Shown: one piece after another, positions 1 through 10,400 of the stretch
How positions within the stretch are numbered: the first letter of the stretch is position 1
Layout of the letters: each line of letters starts with the position of its first letter
DNA from: Burkholderia sp. D-99
GTDB lineage: Bacteria > Pseudomonadota > Gammaproteobacteria > Burkholderiales > Burkholderiaceae
DNA: 64,000 nucleotides
Direction: 5' to 3'
Assembly: GCF_011605345.1 (NCBI RefSeq)
Contig: NZ_JAAOXM010000002.1
Location: 1,302,001 to 1,366,000 of the forward strand
Notes under the pieces: generated by a model
The model's database searches: none
Seen by the model: only the letters and a program-made list of their open reading frames with translations
Told to the model about the DNA's origin: nothing
Made by a program: the position numbers and the translations under genes

Positions 1-435
1 CTCTTCCGGCGTATCCGGCATCTTGCCGTCACCGACGCGGTTGATCGTGCCTTGTGCGATCGCAACGAGCCGCTCGTGATCGCCGTCGATGACGAACACA
101 TGACACTGGCAGGTTGCCTGGTGCCGGCCCGCATACACGAGCTTCGCACGCGCGACGAGCGTGCCGTTCACGGCCGGCCGCAGGTAGTTGATCTTGTATT
201 CCGCCGTGATCACGCGCGGGCCGAGCACGAGCGCGCCGGCGAACGTCAGCGCGTTGTCGGCGAGATAGCTGATGACACCGCCGTGCACGAAACCGTGCTG
301 CTGCCGCAGTTCGTCGCGCACGTGCAGACACAGCGACACTTCGTTGTCGCCGATATGCATCAGCTCCGTGCCCAGCAGCATGCTGAACGGTTGCGCGCGC
401 AATGCGCCGCGCGCGTGATCCGTGATGTCGGTCAT
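1..435 (-). CDS. PaaI-family hotdog-fold thioesterase, C-terminus cut by window edge
   Basis: The frame opens at an ATG at 435 and runs 145 codons to the window edge without a stop, so the C-terminus is missing. The segment HGFVHGG (residues 47-53) followed by ISYLADNAL is the HGG-containing helix start of PaaI-type acyl-CoA thioesterases. Family knowledge suggests hydrolysis of an acyl-CoA in the cytosol; the substrate cannot be read from sequence. It is divergent from the chemoreceptor gene that starts at 707. The other frames here lack family motifs and are shadows. Confidence 0.85.
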   Translation of the reverse strand, partial: MTDITDHARGALRAQPFSMLLGTELMHIGDNEVSLCLHVRDELRQQHGFVHGGVISYLADNALTFAGALVLGPRVITAEYKINYLRPAVNGTLVARAKLVYAGRHQATCQCHVFVIDGDHERLVAIAQGTINRVGDGKMPDTPEE

Positions 436-706
436 CGAACTTCCTTCGAAATGAGTGCCCGCTTGCGCTGAACTCTAGGAAGGGGGCTGCGGATAAGCAA
501 GGAAATTCGTCCGCGTTTCCTGCGAATTCCGGCCCGATGCGACGCGATTATTGCGTCGAATACCGAAGATCTCCCGGTTTGCGGGCGATTCCGCGGGAAT
601 GCGTGGGCAACGCGAACTTTGCCGCCGTCCGTTCCTAAAGTCCGACGAAGAAATGCCGCTAATGCCGGGGCATTGCCTCATCGTCCGCTTTCCAGGAATC
701 TCCCCC

Positions 707-2326
707 ATGTTCGGAAAAATCAAGCTCGCGTCGGGTCTGCTCGGCGTGTTGACCGTGTTTTGTCTCTTCCTGTTCGCGATCGAGGCGCTCGGCTTCTGGG
801 CGCTCACGTCGACGCGCGGCGGCGTCGACGATCTGTCGAACGTCGCGATCACGCAGGTCGGTGCGGCGAGCCAGGCAACCCAGCAGCTGCTCGACGCGCG
901 CATCAACCTGTCGCGCGCCGGCACACGGATGGTGCGCGGCGGCCCGAAGCCGGACGACATCATCCGCCATGCCGGCGCTTCGCTCGCGGAAGCCGACAAG
1001 GCATTCGCCGCGCTGACGGCCGCGCAGCCGGTCGACGAAACCAACCGCGCGCGCGTCGCGGCGCTCACCGAGCGCTATCGCGCGCTGCGCGGCGCGCTGG
1101 GCGAACTCGTGCAGTTCCTCGACGCCGACAACATCCAGGCCTTCCTCGACCAGCCGACGCAGAGCATCCAGGACGCCTATATCGCCGAGCTGCACCGGTT
1201 CACCGACTATGGCGGCGCATCGAGCCGCACGGCGCTCGACACGATCGACGGCGGCATGCTCTGGTTCAAGTCGGTCGGCATCGTGCTGCTGGTGGCGATG
1301 CTCGTGGCGAGCGCGGCGATCTACGCGGCCGCGCGGCGCGCGGTCGTCGCGCCGCTGGAAGAAGCCGGCCGCCATTTCGAGCGGATCGCGCAGGGCCGGC
1401 TCGATGAAGTCGTGCGGGCAGGCGGTGTGTTCGAGATCGACCGGATGCTGCGCGGCCTCGCCACGATGCAGACGAGCATCGCGGGCACCGTGCGCACGGT
1501 GCGCCACGCGTCCGATGCGATCCACCTCGGCGCGGGCGAGATCGCGGGCGGCAACGCCGACCTGTCGGCACGTACCGGCACCCAGGCCGCGTCGCTCGAG
1601 GAAACGGCCGCGAGCATGGAGGAACTGACGGCAACCGTCCGGCAGAACACCGACAGTGCGCGCGCGGCGAGCGCGCTGGCCGACGCGGCGCTCGAGGCGA
1701 CGAGCCACGGCGGCGGCGTGGTCGACAGCGTGATCGACCGGATGCGCGGCATCGCGCAGAGCTCGGGGCGGATCGCGGAGATCATCTCGGTGATCGACGG
1801 CATCGCGTTCCAGACCAACATCCTTGCGCTGAATGCGGCGGTCGAGGCCGCGCGGGCCGGCGAACAGGGGCGCGGCTTCGCGGTGGTCGCGGGCGAAGTG
1901 CGCTCGCTCGCGCAGCGCAGCGCGCAATCGGCGAAGGAGATCAAGGCGCTGATCGAGGATTCGGTCGCGCAAATCAACGGCGGCGCGGAGCTCGTCGAGC
2001 GCGCCGGCGACGCGATGCGGAAGGTGTCGTCGTCGATCACGCGGGTCGTGCAGACGATGTCGGAGATCACCGCGGCGTCGGTCGAGCAGAGCGTCGGGAT
2101 CGAGCAGGTGAACCAGGCCGTCACGCAGATGGATCAGCTCACGCAGCAGAACGCGGCGCTGGTGGAGGAGGTCGCGGCGGCGGCCGCGTCGCTGAACGAC
2201 CAGACCGCGCACCTGATGCAGGCGGTGTCGGTGTTCGAACTGGGCGACGGACGTGCCGCACGCGGCGAGCGTGCGGCGCCGTCGTTCGCCGGGACGGGTT
2301 ACGAACCGGCCGGCAGCGCCGCGTAG
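707..2326 (+). CDS. Methyl-accepting chemotaxis protein
   Basis: Transmembrane chemoreceptor of 539 aa that would signal to CheA/CheW. Order of parts: TM1 about residues 9-31, a periplasmic helical domain of roughly 155 residues (four-helix-bundle type), TM2 about 188-208, HAMP about 209-262, then the signalling domain. The hairpin tip is highly conserved ([20 protein letters not shown], near residues 362-381). The frame is open further upstream, but the ATG at 707 places TM1 at the N-terminus and is preferred. The 3-prime end overlaps the convergent epimerase gene by 28 bp. The ligand is unknown. No other che genes are in the window, so it must join a chemosensory array encoded elsewhere. 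Confidence 0.93.
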   Translation: MFGKIKLASGLLGVLTVFCLFLFAIEALGFWALTSTRGGVDDLSNVAITQVGAASQATQQLLDARINLSRAGTRMVRGGPKPDDIIRHAGASLAEADKAFAALTAAQPVDETNRARVAALTERYRALRGALGELVQFLDADNIQAFLDQPTQSIQDAYIAELHRFTDYGGASSRTALDTIDGGMLWFKSVGIVLLVAMLVASAAIYAAARRAVVAPLEEAGRHFERIAQGRLDEVVRAGGVFEIDRMLRGLATMQTSIAGTVRTVRHASDAIHLGAGEIAGGNADLSARTGTQAASLEETAASMEELTATVRQNTDSARAASALADAALEATSHGGGVVDSVIDRMRGIAQSSGRIAEIISVIDGIAFQTNILALNAAVEAARAGEQGRGFAVVAGEVRSLAQRSAQSAKEIKALIEDSVAQINGGAELVERAGDAMRKVSSSITRVVQTMSEITAASVEQSVGIEQVNQAVTQMDQLTQQNAALVEEVAAAAASLNDQTAHLMQAVSVFELGDGRAARGERAAPSFAGTGYEPAGSAA

Positions 2327-3408
2327 GCGGTCGCGAGGTGGTAGGGCGTCGTCGACGGCATGTCGGCGCGCGACACCTGCCCGTCAGCCGTCTTGCACTC
2401 GAACCAGCCGCGCGGATGCAGGAAGCGCGCGGCGAAGCGTTCGATCTGCCGCGCGAGCGGCGCGGAGGCCGGCGTGCCGCCGTGCGTCGCGAGCGCGCGC
2501 AGGTATTCGGTCTGCGCCCAGATCCGCTGCGTGCCGTCGACGCACGCGCCCTGCGCGTCGAGCGCCGCGCAGACGCCGCCCGTCTGCGGATCGACGCCAT
2601 ATTGCTCCGCGAACATGAACGCGCGCGGCAGCGCGGCGGGGAGCCCGGTCTGCGCGAGCCGCGCGCCGGCCGCATCGACCAGATAGAACCACTCGAACTG
2701 ATGGCCGGGCTCGAAACGGTTGTCTGCCGAGCCGAGCGGCAACTCGGCCACGCAGCCGGTCGCCGCGTCGACGAACGTGCGCTCGACGGCCTGCGCAGTG
2801 TGCGCGAGCGCATCGTCGAACGCCGCATCGCCGAATGCATCGGCAGCCGCGAGCCACGCTTCGGTCAGGTGCATCAACGGATTCTGCAGCGCCCCGCTGC
2901 CGGATGACGAGAAATCGGCATGGCGCGCCGCATCGAGCAGCGCGTCGCCGGGGCGCGGCGCGAAACGGTCCCGGATGAGCGCGGCGGTCTCCTCGGCCGC
3001 CTTGCGCGCGGCGGCGTCGCCCGACGCCGCATACCACGCGGCGCACGCGAACACGATGAATGCGTGCGTATAGAGATCCTTGCTCGTATCGAGCGGCGCG
3101 CCCTGCGCGTCGACGCTGTAGATCCAGCCGCCGTGGCGCGTGTCGCGAAAGCGCCGGTCCAGCGCGTCGAACAGCGTGGCCGCGTGCGCGGTGTCGCCGG
3201 CCTGCGCGAACACGAACAGTTGCCGTGCGCAGGCCATTGCGCGATAACGGGTCACGGGCAGCGGCGCGTGGGTGGCCGGATCGACGGCTTCGAACGGCAA
3301 CTGCAATGTCTGGTCGAACCCTGAACCCCGCCAGATCGGCAAGACGACGTGCGCGAAATGGTGGCGCAGCTGGGCGGCCTGGGCGGAAGCGGAGTCGGAA
3401 ACGGACAT
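2299..3408 (-). CDS. AGE-family epimerase/isomerase (N-acylglucosamine 2-epimerase fold)
   Basis: 369-aa protein with the (alpha/alpha)6-barrel pattern of the AGE/YihS family, which interconverts sugars at C2 (mannose/fructose, N-acetylglucosamine/N-acetylmannosamine). Visible family signatures include GGWIYSVD, the DLYTHAF segment, [10 protein letters not shown] and the late EPGHQFEW motif carrying a catalytic-type histidine. Start: the ATG at 3408 gives a normal-length protein; the longer open frame upstream is only antisense to the mgtC gene and the 39-bp repeat array. It is divergent from mgtC (114-bp spacer). The exact sugar is not readable; a mannose or sulfoquinovose isomerase activity is possible. 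Confidence 0.88.
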   Translation of the reverse strand: MSVSDSASAQAAQLRHHFAHVVLPIWRGSGFDQTLQLPFEAVDPATHAPLPVTRYRAMACARQLFVFAQAGDTAHAATLFDALDRRFRDTRHGGWIYSVDAQGAPLDTSKDLYTHAFIVFACAAWYAASGDAAARKAAEETAALIRDRFAPRPGDALLDAARHADFSSSGSGALQNPLMHLTEAWLAAADAFGDAAFDDALAHTAQAVERTFVDAATGCVAELPLGSADNRFEPGHQFEWFYLVDAAGARLAQTGLPAALPRAFMFAEQYGVDPQTGGVCAALDAQGACVDGTQRIWAQTEYLRALATHGGTPASAPLARQIERFAARFLHPRGWFECKTADGQVSRADMPSTTPYHLATAYAALPAGS

Positions 3409-3522
3409 GACGGGGTTGAGCGCTGGGTTCGAAACGTGTCGGCGCGGCCCGGAGGATCGGCGCGGCCGGGGCCAAGGATAAAACATTCCGCGCGGCCGGC
3501 ACCAAAAAAGGAGATAAATCGC

Positions 3523-4221
3523 ATGCTGAGCAACCTGGAACTCGTGATGCGGCTCGTTCTCGCGGCGGCGCTCGGCAGCGTCATCGGCTTCGAGCGCGAG
3601 CGTCTGTCGTGGGCGGCCGGCCTGCGCACGCACATGCTCGTCTGTGTCGGTTCGACGCTGATCATGATCGTATCGGCGTTCGGGTTCGCCGACGTGCTCG
3701 GCAGCAGCGAGCACATCGTGCTCGATCCGTCGCGGATCGCCGCGCAGGTCGTGTCGGGCATCGGCTTCCTCGGCGCGGGCTCGATCCTGCTGCGCGGCGA
3801 GATCGTGCGCGGGCTGACGACCGCCGCGAGCCTGTGGTCGGTCGCCGCGATCGGCCTCGCGGTGGGCGGCGGGCTCTACGTCGCGTCGATTTCGGCGACG
3901 ATCATCATCCTGATCATCCTGGCCGGCATCAAGCCGCTCGAGCGCCGCTATTTCACGGTGCGGCAGCGCCGCCAGCTCGCGTTGACGGTCGTGAGCGGCT
4001 CGCTGAACTTCGATTCGCTGCATGCGGCGCTCGGCCCCGACAGCGCGCGCGTGAAGCAGTTCATCGTGCAGCGTGCCGACGACACGGGCGAGCACGACGA
4101 GGTGCGCATCGCGCTCGCGCGGGTGTCGGAACTCGAATACCGGGCGATCTGCGACAAGCTGCGCGTGCTGAAGGGCGTGACGCGCTTTGAAGAGGGCAAC
4201 GGGCTGTCGGGCGACGAATAG
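3523..4221 (+). CDS. MgtC/SapB-family inner membrane protein
   Basis: 232-aa protein with the MgtC signature: an N-terminal membrane helix followed by GFERE, then GLRTHMLVCVGST, the glycine-rich GIGFLGAGSIL segment and LTTAASLWSVAAIGLAVG. The C-terminal 85 residues form a soluble ACT-like tail. A good ribosome site (AAGGAG, about 3508-3513) sits before the ATG at 3523, which rejects the longer upstream frame. In Salmonella MgtC supports growth in low magnesium and in macrophages by acting on F-ATPase; that role is family knowledge, not visible here. No magnesium leader element was recognised upstream. Confidence 0.9.
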   Translation: MLSNLELVMRLVLAAALGSVIGFERERLSWAAGLRTHMLVCVGSTLIMIVSAFGFADVLGSSEHIVLDPSRIAAQVVSGIGFLGAGSILLRGEIVRGLTTAASLWSVAAIGLAVGGGLYVASISATIIILIILAGIKPLERRYFTVRQRRQLALTVVSGSLNFDSLHAALGPDSARVKQFIVQRADDTGEHDEVRIALARVSELEYRAICDKLRVLKGVTRFEEGNGLSGDE

Positions 4222-4313
4222 GCTGAATCGGCAACGGGGCATGCGACAATGGCCGACCACCGATTCCGTTCGACATCCGGTTCCGTGTTCGCGGGCCCCG
4301 CTATCCGATCTCC

Positions 4314-6089
4314 ATGACCGAATCCGTTTCCTCGCCTCGTTCCCGTTCCAATCGTTCGTCGGCCCGTTCCCGTCAGCGCTCGGCTGCTGCCGCGGGGAGT
4401 ACGTCCGCGAGGGCGACGGCACGGTCCGGCAGTGCGCCGGCCGGCGACGTGTCGCGGGACGAGCGAACGCTCGACCTGTTCGGCGATCCGGTGTTCGAGC
4501 CAGGCGAGCGCGCGCCGGTTGCGGCGCGCGACGAAACGGGTGCGCAGGCCGATGCAGCGGTCGATATCGCGGACGATGTGGCCTCCGGGCGGCAGGCTCC
4601 GCTGGTCGGGTTCGGCGCGCCGGAGAGGTCAGCCGCGGCGGGACAGGCGGAAGCCGTGGAAGGTGGGGAGGTTGCAGTCGTCGACGTCGTGCCAGCCTCT
4701 GGTGCTGTTGCGATGAAGGCGGTTGATGTTCCTCCGGCCGGTGGTATTGCAACGAAGGCGGTTGATATTCCCGTGGCCGATGGTATTGCAGCGAAGGCGG
4801 TTGATGTTCCTCCGGCCGGTGGTATTGCAACGAAGGCGGTTGATGTTCCTCCGGCCGGTGGTATTGCAACGAAGGCGGTTGATGTTCCTCCGGCCGGTGG
4901 TATTGCAACGAAGGCGGTTGATGTCCCGCCGGCCGGTGGTATTGCAGCGAAGGCGGTTGATGTTCCCGTGGCCGATGGTGTTGCAGCGAAGACGGGCGAT
5001 ATTCCCCTGGCCGATGGCGTTGCAGCGAAGACGGGCGATATTCCCCTGGCCGATGGCGTTGCAGCGAAGGTGGTCGATATTCCCGTGGCCGATGGCGTTG
5101 CAGCGAAGGCGGGCGATATTCCCGTGGCCGATGGTGTTGCAGCGAAGGCGGGCGATATTCCCGTGGCCGATGGCGTCGCAGCGAAGGCCGCCGATGTGCT
5201 TGCGGTCGACGCCGTCACGTTGGTGGCGACCAAGCTGCAAGCGGCCGATGGTGCAGCGGCGAAGGTGACCGAAACGCAAGCGACTGGCGGTGAAGTCGAG
5301 AAGGTGGGTGTCGCCGCCGTCGTCAAATCCCGCGAAGGGCGATCCTCCGGCGACGCCGTGAAGGAGCGTCGTGCGTCGTCGGGCGGCAAACGCCGGGCGG
5401 CTGCCGGGGCAAGCGGCGCGACACCGGAGCAATCTGCGCCGGTCGTGACGAGCGTCGACACGGCGCCAGAGCCGGCCGGGTCGAGTCCGGCACCGGACGC
5501 GGTGTCGACGGTCGAGCCGCAGACGTCGGCGCAGCCGGCCAAGCCGTCAATCGCCGCGAACACGGCGAACCCGGCGAACCCGGCGAACCTCGCGAAGGCC
5601 CCAGACGCCGTGCCGCGAGCCGACGCCACCGTATCCCCTGTCACGCAGCCAGTGACTTCCGCTGCATCCTTTGTCACGAAGCCGTCGGCGGAGCGCGCGC
5701 AACCGGCCGCGCCGGCCTTCGATCCGGATACGCATCTGCGCCCGCTGACCGACCGGCTCGCCGCGCTGCAGGGCGACGTGGACGGCCTGACGGGCGCGGC
5801 CGATCGCGAGATGCGCCGCGTCAACCGCCTGCTGCTGGCGTTGGCCGTCGTCGTGCTGGCCGGGCTCGTCGCGCTGGTGTTGCAGACGCGGCAGATCGCG
5901 CACCTGAAGCAGGACGTGGCGGCGAAGCAGCAGCGGATCGATCGCCTGGCAGCCGATCTGTCGACGCAGCAGGCAACGCTGATGACGCTCGAGGAGCATC
6001 ACGAGGCGCTTCTGTCGCAAGTCGACCGGCTTCAGCGCAACGCGAATCGCGAGGCGGCCGTCGCGAAGCGCCCCCGCCGCACGCGTTAA
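4314..6089 (+). CDS. Unknown protein: 12 x 13-aa repeats, then C-terminal TM and coiled coil
   Basis: 591-aa protein of no recognised family. Residues 1-134 are low-complexity and Ser/Arg/Ala-rich, with a lone motif LDLFGDPVFEPGE near residue 55-68. Residues 135-290 are twelve 13-residue repeats (KAVDVPPAGGIAT and variants such as KAGDIPVADGVAA). A Pro/Ala/Thr-rich stretch follows. The C-terminal part holds a single membrane helix (about 505-523) flanked by heptad-rich segments (about 476-503 and 524-575) and a basic tail. The layout suggests a membrane-anchored coiled-coil protein whose repeat and N-terminus lie on the cytosolic side, since no signal peptide is seen. Function is not known. 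The reverse strand is also open through the repeats, but only as a shadow. Confidence 0.75.
   Translation: MTESVSSPRSRSNRSSARSRQRSAAAAGSTSARATARSGSAPAGDVSRDERTLDLFGDPVFEPGERAPVAARDETGAQADAAVDIADDVASGRQAPLVGFGAPERSAAAGQAEAVEGGEVAVVDVVPASGAVAMKAVDVPPAGGIATKAVDIPVADGIAAKAVDVPPAGGIATKAVDVPPAGGIATKAVDVPPAGGIATKAVDVPPAGGIAAKAVDVPVADGVAAKTGDIPLADGVAAKTGDIPLADGVAAKVVDIPVADGVAAKAGDIPVADGVAAKAGDIPVADGVAAKAADVLAVDAVTLVATKLQAADGAAAKVTETQATGGEVEKVGVAAVVKSREGRSSGDAVKERRASSGGKRRAAAGASGATPEQSAPVVTSVDTAPEPAGSSPAPDAVSTVEPQTSAQPAKPSIAANTANPANPANLAKAPDAVPRADATVSPVTQPVTSAASFVTKPSAERAQPAAPAFDPDTHLRPLTDRLAALQGDVDGLTGAADREMRRVNRLLLALAVVVLAGLVALVLQTRQIAHLKQDVAAKQQRIDRLAADLSTQQATLMTLEEHHEALLSQVDRLQRNANREAAVAKRPRRTR
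4716..5183 (+). repeat. In-frame 39-bp tandem repeat, 12 units, inside the unknown membrane protein gene
   Basis: Twelve consecutive 39-bp units in frame, each beginning with an AAG codon. Units 1 and 3-6 share the type VDVPPAGGIA; units 2 and 7-12 share the type (V/G)DIPVADG(I/V)A. The two types are grouped rather than random, as expected from unequal crossing-over or slippage. All units keep the frame (39 is a multiple of 3), so copy number can change without breaking the protein. A degenerate 13th unit follows at 5184. The array is less GC-rich than its surroundings. Confidence 0.95.
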
Positions 6090-6126
6090 TCGATTCGACC
6101 CTATCCTGGAAGCCCGACGGAGCAAG

Positions 6127-6150
6127 GATCGCCGTTCTGCATCGGCGATC
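6127..6150. terminator. Hairpin after the repeat-protein gene (possible terminator, no U-tract)
   Basis: Perfect 8-bp stem GATCGCCG / CGGCGATC with an 8-nt loop, 37 bp after the stop of the repeat-protein gene. No T-run follows, so intrinsic termination is uncertain. Confidence 0.35.
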
Positions 6151-6198
6151 GGCCGTCGTGCGCATGCGGCAAACTGATGCGGTGCGCTGGCAGAGTTC

Positions 6199-6240
6199 AG
6201 GGAAAACCCTTAGAATAGAGTCCGTTTAAGGGAAAACCCT
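6199..6240 (+). promoter_or_regulatory. Two copies of AGGGAAAACCCT, start-to-start 30 bp, upstream of small ORF
   Basis: The 12-mer AGGGAAAACCCT occurs at 6199-6210 and 6229-6240. Each is an inverted repeat AGGG/CCCT around an A4 core. The 30-bp offset is about three helical turns, which would place two bound proteins on the same DNA face. The second copy ends 24 bp before the ATG of the 51-aa gene. An identical 12-mer lies at 17315-17326 before another small gene. The binding protein is not known to me. Confidence 0.6.
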
Positions 6241-6264
6241 AGCTACATCTGTCAGGAGTCTCAC

Positions 6265-6420
6265 ATGAGCTTCATCCTCGCCCTGCTGCAAAAGATCGAC
6301 GACCTGTTCGTGTCGCCCCACCTGCCGCTTGACGCCGAATACTCGTACGCTGCGCGTCGTGCCGAAGCCGAGCGCGTGCGCCGCGCGCACCTCGTGCCGA
6401 TCGTCCTGTATCGTCGCTGA
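6265..6420 (+). CDS. Small 51-aa protein, function unknown
   Basis: ATG at 6265 with an AGGAG ribosome site 6 nt upstream (6254-6258), and a TGA stop at 6418-6420. The sequence begins MSFILALLQKIDDLF and ends with an Arg-rich helix (YAARRAEAERVRRAH), so it looks like a short amphipathic protein without a membrane span. I recognise no family. Support comes from the ribosome site, the codon use and the duplicated AGGGAAAACCCT element directly upstream. The stop codon lies in the first unit of an octamer array. Confidence 0.7.
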   Translation: MSFILALLQKIDDLFVSPHLPLDAEYSYAARRAEAERVRRAHLVPIVLYRR

Positions 6421-6474
6421 TTCGCTGATTCGCTGATTCGCTGATTCGCTGATTCGCTGATTCGCTGATTCGCT
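6414..6474. repeat. Octamer tandem array TCGCTGAT x 7.6
   Basis: Seven exact TCGCTGAT units from 6414 to 6469, then a partial unit to 6474. The first unit contains the TGA stop of the 51-aa gene. Because 8 is not a multiple of 3 and each unit carries TGA, the array puts a stop in all three forward frames within 24 bp. Perfect units suggest recent expansion by slippage. Confidence 0.95.
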
Positions 6475-6586
6475 TTCAGCGCGGCGCCCGCAGCACCGCG
6501 CCCGCCCGTTTTCCGCCGCCGCATCGCGCGCCGGCGCGACCGTCCCGCTACACTGGAAGTCCGAATCCGTTCACGGTGACCGGACC

Positions 6587-7066
6587 ATGCTGCAGATGCG
6601 GCCGATGACGGCCAGCGAATTCCACGCGTACCGCACGCGAGCCATTGACGGCTACGCGCGCGATCTCGTCTCATCCGGACAAAATGCTGTCGAAGACGCG
6701 GCCAGCCGTGCGCGCGCCTGTTTCGACACGCTGCTTCCGGACGGCTTGCGTACCTCCGGCCAGATCCTCGTCGTGCTCGTCGACGGCGCCACCGGCGACG
6801 CGGTGGGTGACCTCTGGTACGCGATCGTGCCCGAAGGGCCGAACCGCACGCTGTTCATCTACGATCTCGACATCGATCCATCCCGTCGCCGTCAGGGCTG
6901 GGCCACGCGCACGCTCGAAGCACTCGATGCCGAGGCGCGCCGGTACGGCGTCACCGAGATCGGGCTGTCGGTGTTCAATCACAACGCTGCGGCCCGCGCG
7001 CTGTATCGTGCGTGCGGTTTCGCGCCGATCACGACGACCTTGATCAAGCCGGTCATTCAGGACTGA
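6587..7066 (+). CDS. GNAT-family N-acetyltransferase
   Basis: 159-aa single-domain GNAT protein. Visible motifs are the beta4 strand LFIYDLDIDPSRRRQGWATRTL, i.e. motif A with the RRQGWA acetyl-CoA pyrophosphate loop (near residues 102-108), and motif B LSVFNHNAAARALYRACGF. The acceptor substrate is unknown; the family covers amino acids, aminoglycosides, polyamines and protein N-termini. The ATG at 6587 is the first start in frame; a second ATG four codons in is also possible. Its 3-prime end faces copA across a heptamer array. Confidence 0.88.
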   Translation: MLQMRPMTASEFHAYRTRAIDGYARDLVSSGQNAVEDAASRARACFDTLLPDGLRTSGQILVVLVDGATGDAVGDLWYAIVPEGPNRTLFIYDLDIDPSRRRQGWATRTLEALDAEARRYGVTEIGLSVFNHNAAARALYRACGFAPITTTLIKPVIQD

Positions 7067-7158
7067 ATCAGTTGGCCGGCGCTCGGCTGTCACTTGCGGT
7101 CAACCGGGTCCGCCGCCGACGACCTGCACCAGCCAGTCTCCCGATCTTCCCTGCTCGC

Positions 7159-7396
7159 CGAACGCCGAACGCCGAACGCCGAACGCGGAACGCCGAGCAC
7201 CGAGCACCGAGCACCGAGCACCGAGTACCGAGTACCGAGTACCGAGTACCGAGCACCGAGCACCGAGCACCGAGCACCGAGCACCGAGCACCGAGCACCG
7301 AGCACCGAGCACCGAGCACCGAGCACCGAGCACCGAGCACCCAGCACCCAGCACCCAGCACCCAGCACCCAGCACCCAGCACCCAGCACCCAGCAT
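7159..7396. repeat. Heptamer tandem array (ACCGAGC-type), 34 units
   Basis: 34 consecutive 7-bp units fill most of the 396-bp gap between the GNAT and copA stops. Blocks in order: CGAACGC x4, GGAACGC, CGAGCAC x4, CGAGTAC x4 (7222-7249), CGAGCAC x13 (7250-7340), CCAGCAC x7 and a final CCAGCAT. In rotated phase most units read ACCGNNN or ACCCAGC. The block structure shows local amplification of variants. Nothing coding is supported here; frames through it are artefacts of the repeat. Confidence 0.95.
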
Positions 7397-7462
7397 CGAC
7401 CGTCAAACACCGACGGCCGAATCGCCATCCGACCATTCGGCCGCCCTGCACGCGCGCCCCCC

Positions 7463-10400
7463 TCAGTGCGCGCGCCCTTTCCATCTCCGCAGCAGCAACG
7501 CGTTGGTCACGACGCTGACGCTGGAAAACGCCATCGCCGCGCCCGCGATCACCGGGTTCAGCAATCCGAGCGCCGCGAGGGGCACGCCGACCAGGTTGTA
7601 GACGAACGCCCAGAACAGGTTCTGCTGGATCTTCCGGTACGTGCGTCTGGAGATGTCGATCGCGTCGGCGACGAGCGCCGGGTCGCCACGCATCAGCGTG
7701 ATGCCGGCCGTGTGCATCGCGACGTCCGTGCCGGTCGCCATCGCGATGCCGACATCGGCCGCGGCAAGCGCGGGCGCATCGTTGATGCCATCGCCGACCA
7801 TCGCGACGATCCCGCCGTGCGTGCGCTTCAGCTCGGCGACGACACGCGCCTTGTCGTCGGGCAGCACCTGCGCATGCACCTCGCCGATGCCGAGCGACGC
7901 CGCGACGGCCGCCGCGCTGCCGCGGTTGTCGCCTGTCACGAGCACGCTCGCGATGCCGCGCGCCGACAGTGCCGCGATCGCGTCGCGGGCGCCCGGCTTC
8001 ACGGTGTCGCCGAAGGCGATCAGCGCGAGCAACGTGCGCGGCGCATCGGCGCGCATCAGCCACGAGATCGTGTTGCCCGCGCGTTCGAGCTCCGCCGCGC
8101 GGGCGTCGAGCGCGGGCGGTACCGCGATGCCGAGCTCGTCGCGCCAGCGTGTGCTGCCAAGCGCGAGCAATTGCCCGCCGACCCGCGCTTCCACACCGCG
8201 TCCGGCCACCGCGCGCGCATCGGCCGCGACTGCCGACGGCACCGCACTGCCGCGCGCGGCAACGTCGGCGTCGTGCGCCGCGACCACGGCGCGCGCGAGC
8301 GGATGGTCGCTCTGACGCTGCACCGCCGCCGCGAGCGCGAGCGCTTCGTCATGCGGCACGCCGACGGCTTCGAACGCCGTCACGGACGGCTTGCCTTCGG
8401 TCAGCGTGCCGGTCTTGTCGAACGCGATCACGGTGGTGCGCTGCGCGAGTTCGAGCGCCTGCGCATCCTTGATCAGTACGCCGTGCCGGGCCGCGACGCC
8501 CGTGCCGGCCATGATCGCGGCGGGCGTCGCGAGGCCGAGCGCGCACGGGCATGCGATGACGAGCACCGCGACCGCGTTGAGGATCGCGGTTTCCGTCCCG
8601 GCGCCGGCGATCAGCCAGCCGACCAGCGTCAGCACGGCGATGCCGAGGATGGCCGGCACGAACACCTCGCTCACGCGATCGACGAGCCGCTGGATCGGCG
8701 CCTTCTCGGCCTGCGCGGATTCGACGAGGCGGATGATGCGCGCCAGCGTCGTCTCCGCGCCGATCGCGGTGGTTTCGACGACGAGCGCGCCTTCGCCGTT
8801 GATCGAGCCGGCCGTGACGGGGTCGCCGTCGTCCTTCGGCACCGGCAGGCTCTCGCCGGTGATCAGCGATTCGTCGATGTGCGAGCGGCCCGACACGATC
8901 CGGCCGTCGACGGGCACGCGCTCGCCGGGACGGATGCCGACGCGGGTGCCGACGCGCACCTGCGCCAGCGGCACGTCGCGCTCGACGCCGTGCTCGACGA
9001 CGCGGGCCCGGTCGGGACGCAACGCGTTCAGCGCGCGGATCGCGTCGGTGGTCTGGCGTTTCGCGCGCGATTCGAGCCACTTGCCGAAGCGCACCAGCGT
9101 GACGATGACGGCCGACGCCTCGAAATACAGGTGGCCGGGATCGGTGGGGTTGCGCAGCAGCATCCACAGGCTCAGCCCGTACGCGGCCGACGTGCCGAGC
9201 GCGACGAGCAGGTCCATGTTGCCGGTGCGCGCCTTCACCGCATGCCAGGCCGCGCGATAGAAGCGGGCGCCGAAGCCGAACTGGACGATCGATGCGAGCA
9301 CGAGCTGTTGCCAGCCGTTCGGCATCAGGTGGATGCCGAACGGCTCGACGAGCATCGGCGCGACAAGCGGCGCGCTCAGCACCGCAGACCAGATCACCAG
9401 ATCGCGTTCGCGAATCGCTTCAAGGCGCTTGCGCGCATCGGGATCCTGCGCGGCGCTGGCCGGTTGCGCGTCAGCGCCGCCCGTGGTGCCGGCTGACGAC
9501 GCGGCGGTGAGCGACGCGCGGTAGCCGGCGGTGGTGACGGCCGCGATCAGCGTGGCGGCGTCGAGGGCGCCTGCGCCGTGCACCGATGCGCGCTCGGTCG
9601 CAAGATTGACTGAAACGTGTGCGACGCCCGGCACGGCGGCCAGCGCCTTTTCGACGCGGCCGACGCAGGACGCGCAGGTCATGCCGTCGATGTCGAATTC
9701 GAGATCGGCGGGGGCGGTTGACGCTGCTGGCGGGATGGCCGCGCCCGCAACCGGCGTCGCGCCGTAGCCGGCTTGTTTCACGGCTTCGGCGAGCCGGGCG
9801 GCGGTAATGTCGGGCGCGGCGTCTACGGTAGCCCGTTCGGTCGCGAGATTGACCGACGCGCGCGTGACGCCCGGCACCTTCGCCAGCGCTTTCTCGACGC
9901 GCGAAACGCAGGACGCGCAGGTCATCCCGTCGATATCGAGTTCGATGGGGGCGGGCGCAGCAGGCGAGGAAGGTGCGAACGCGGTGAAGCGTGCATCCGT
10001 TACGGTCGGCGTCGCGCCGTAGCCGGCCTGTTTCACGGTTTCCACCAGTTGTGCGGCGGAAACGCCGGCCGTGACATCGACGGTAGCCCGTTCGGTCGCG
10101 AGATTGACCGATGCGCGCGTGACGCCCGGCACCTTCGCCAGCGCCTTTTCGACGCGCGACACGCACGACGCGCAGGTCATCCCGTCGATATCGAGTTCGA
10201 CGGTGCGGTTGGCCGGAAGCGGGTGGCCGGCAGTCGAAGCGGCTGCGGCCATCGGCGTGGGCGATGCGTCGACGGGATGCGCATGCGCAGCCGCGGCGAC
10301 TTCGAGCACCGGTGCGCGCACGGCGGCGCGGTAGCCGGCTGCGCCGACCGCCTCGACGAGTTGTGCGGCGTCGACCGCTTCCTGCGCAGTCACCGTCGCC

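Noticed and set aside
2299..4908. 869-codon minus frame fusing the AGE epimerase with sequence opposite mgtC and the 39-bp repeats
   Set aside because: Only the part from 3408 downward shows AGE motifs; the rest is antisense to genuine genes and repeats.
7159..7396. CRISPR array
   Set aside because: Units are 7 bp and contiguous; there are no spacers and no cas genes in the window.
7094..9496. 800-codon plus-strand frame opposite copA, starting in the heptamer array
   Set aside because: copA is unmistakable on the minus strand. The plus frame begins with repeat-derived residues and is Arg/Asp-rich without a family.
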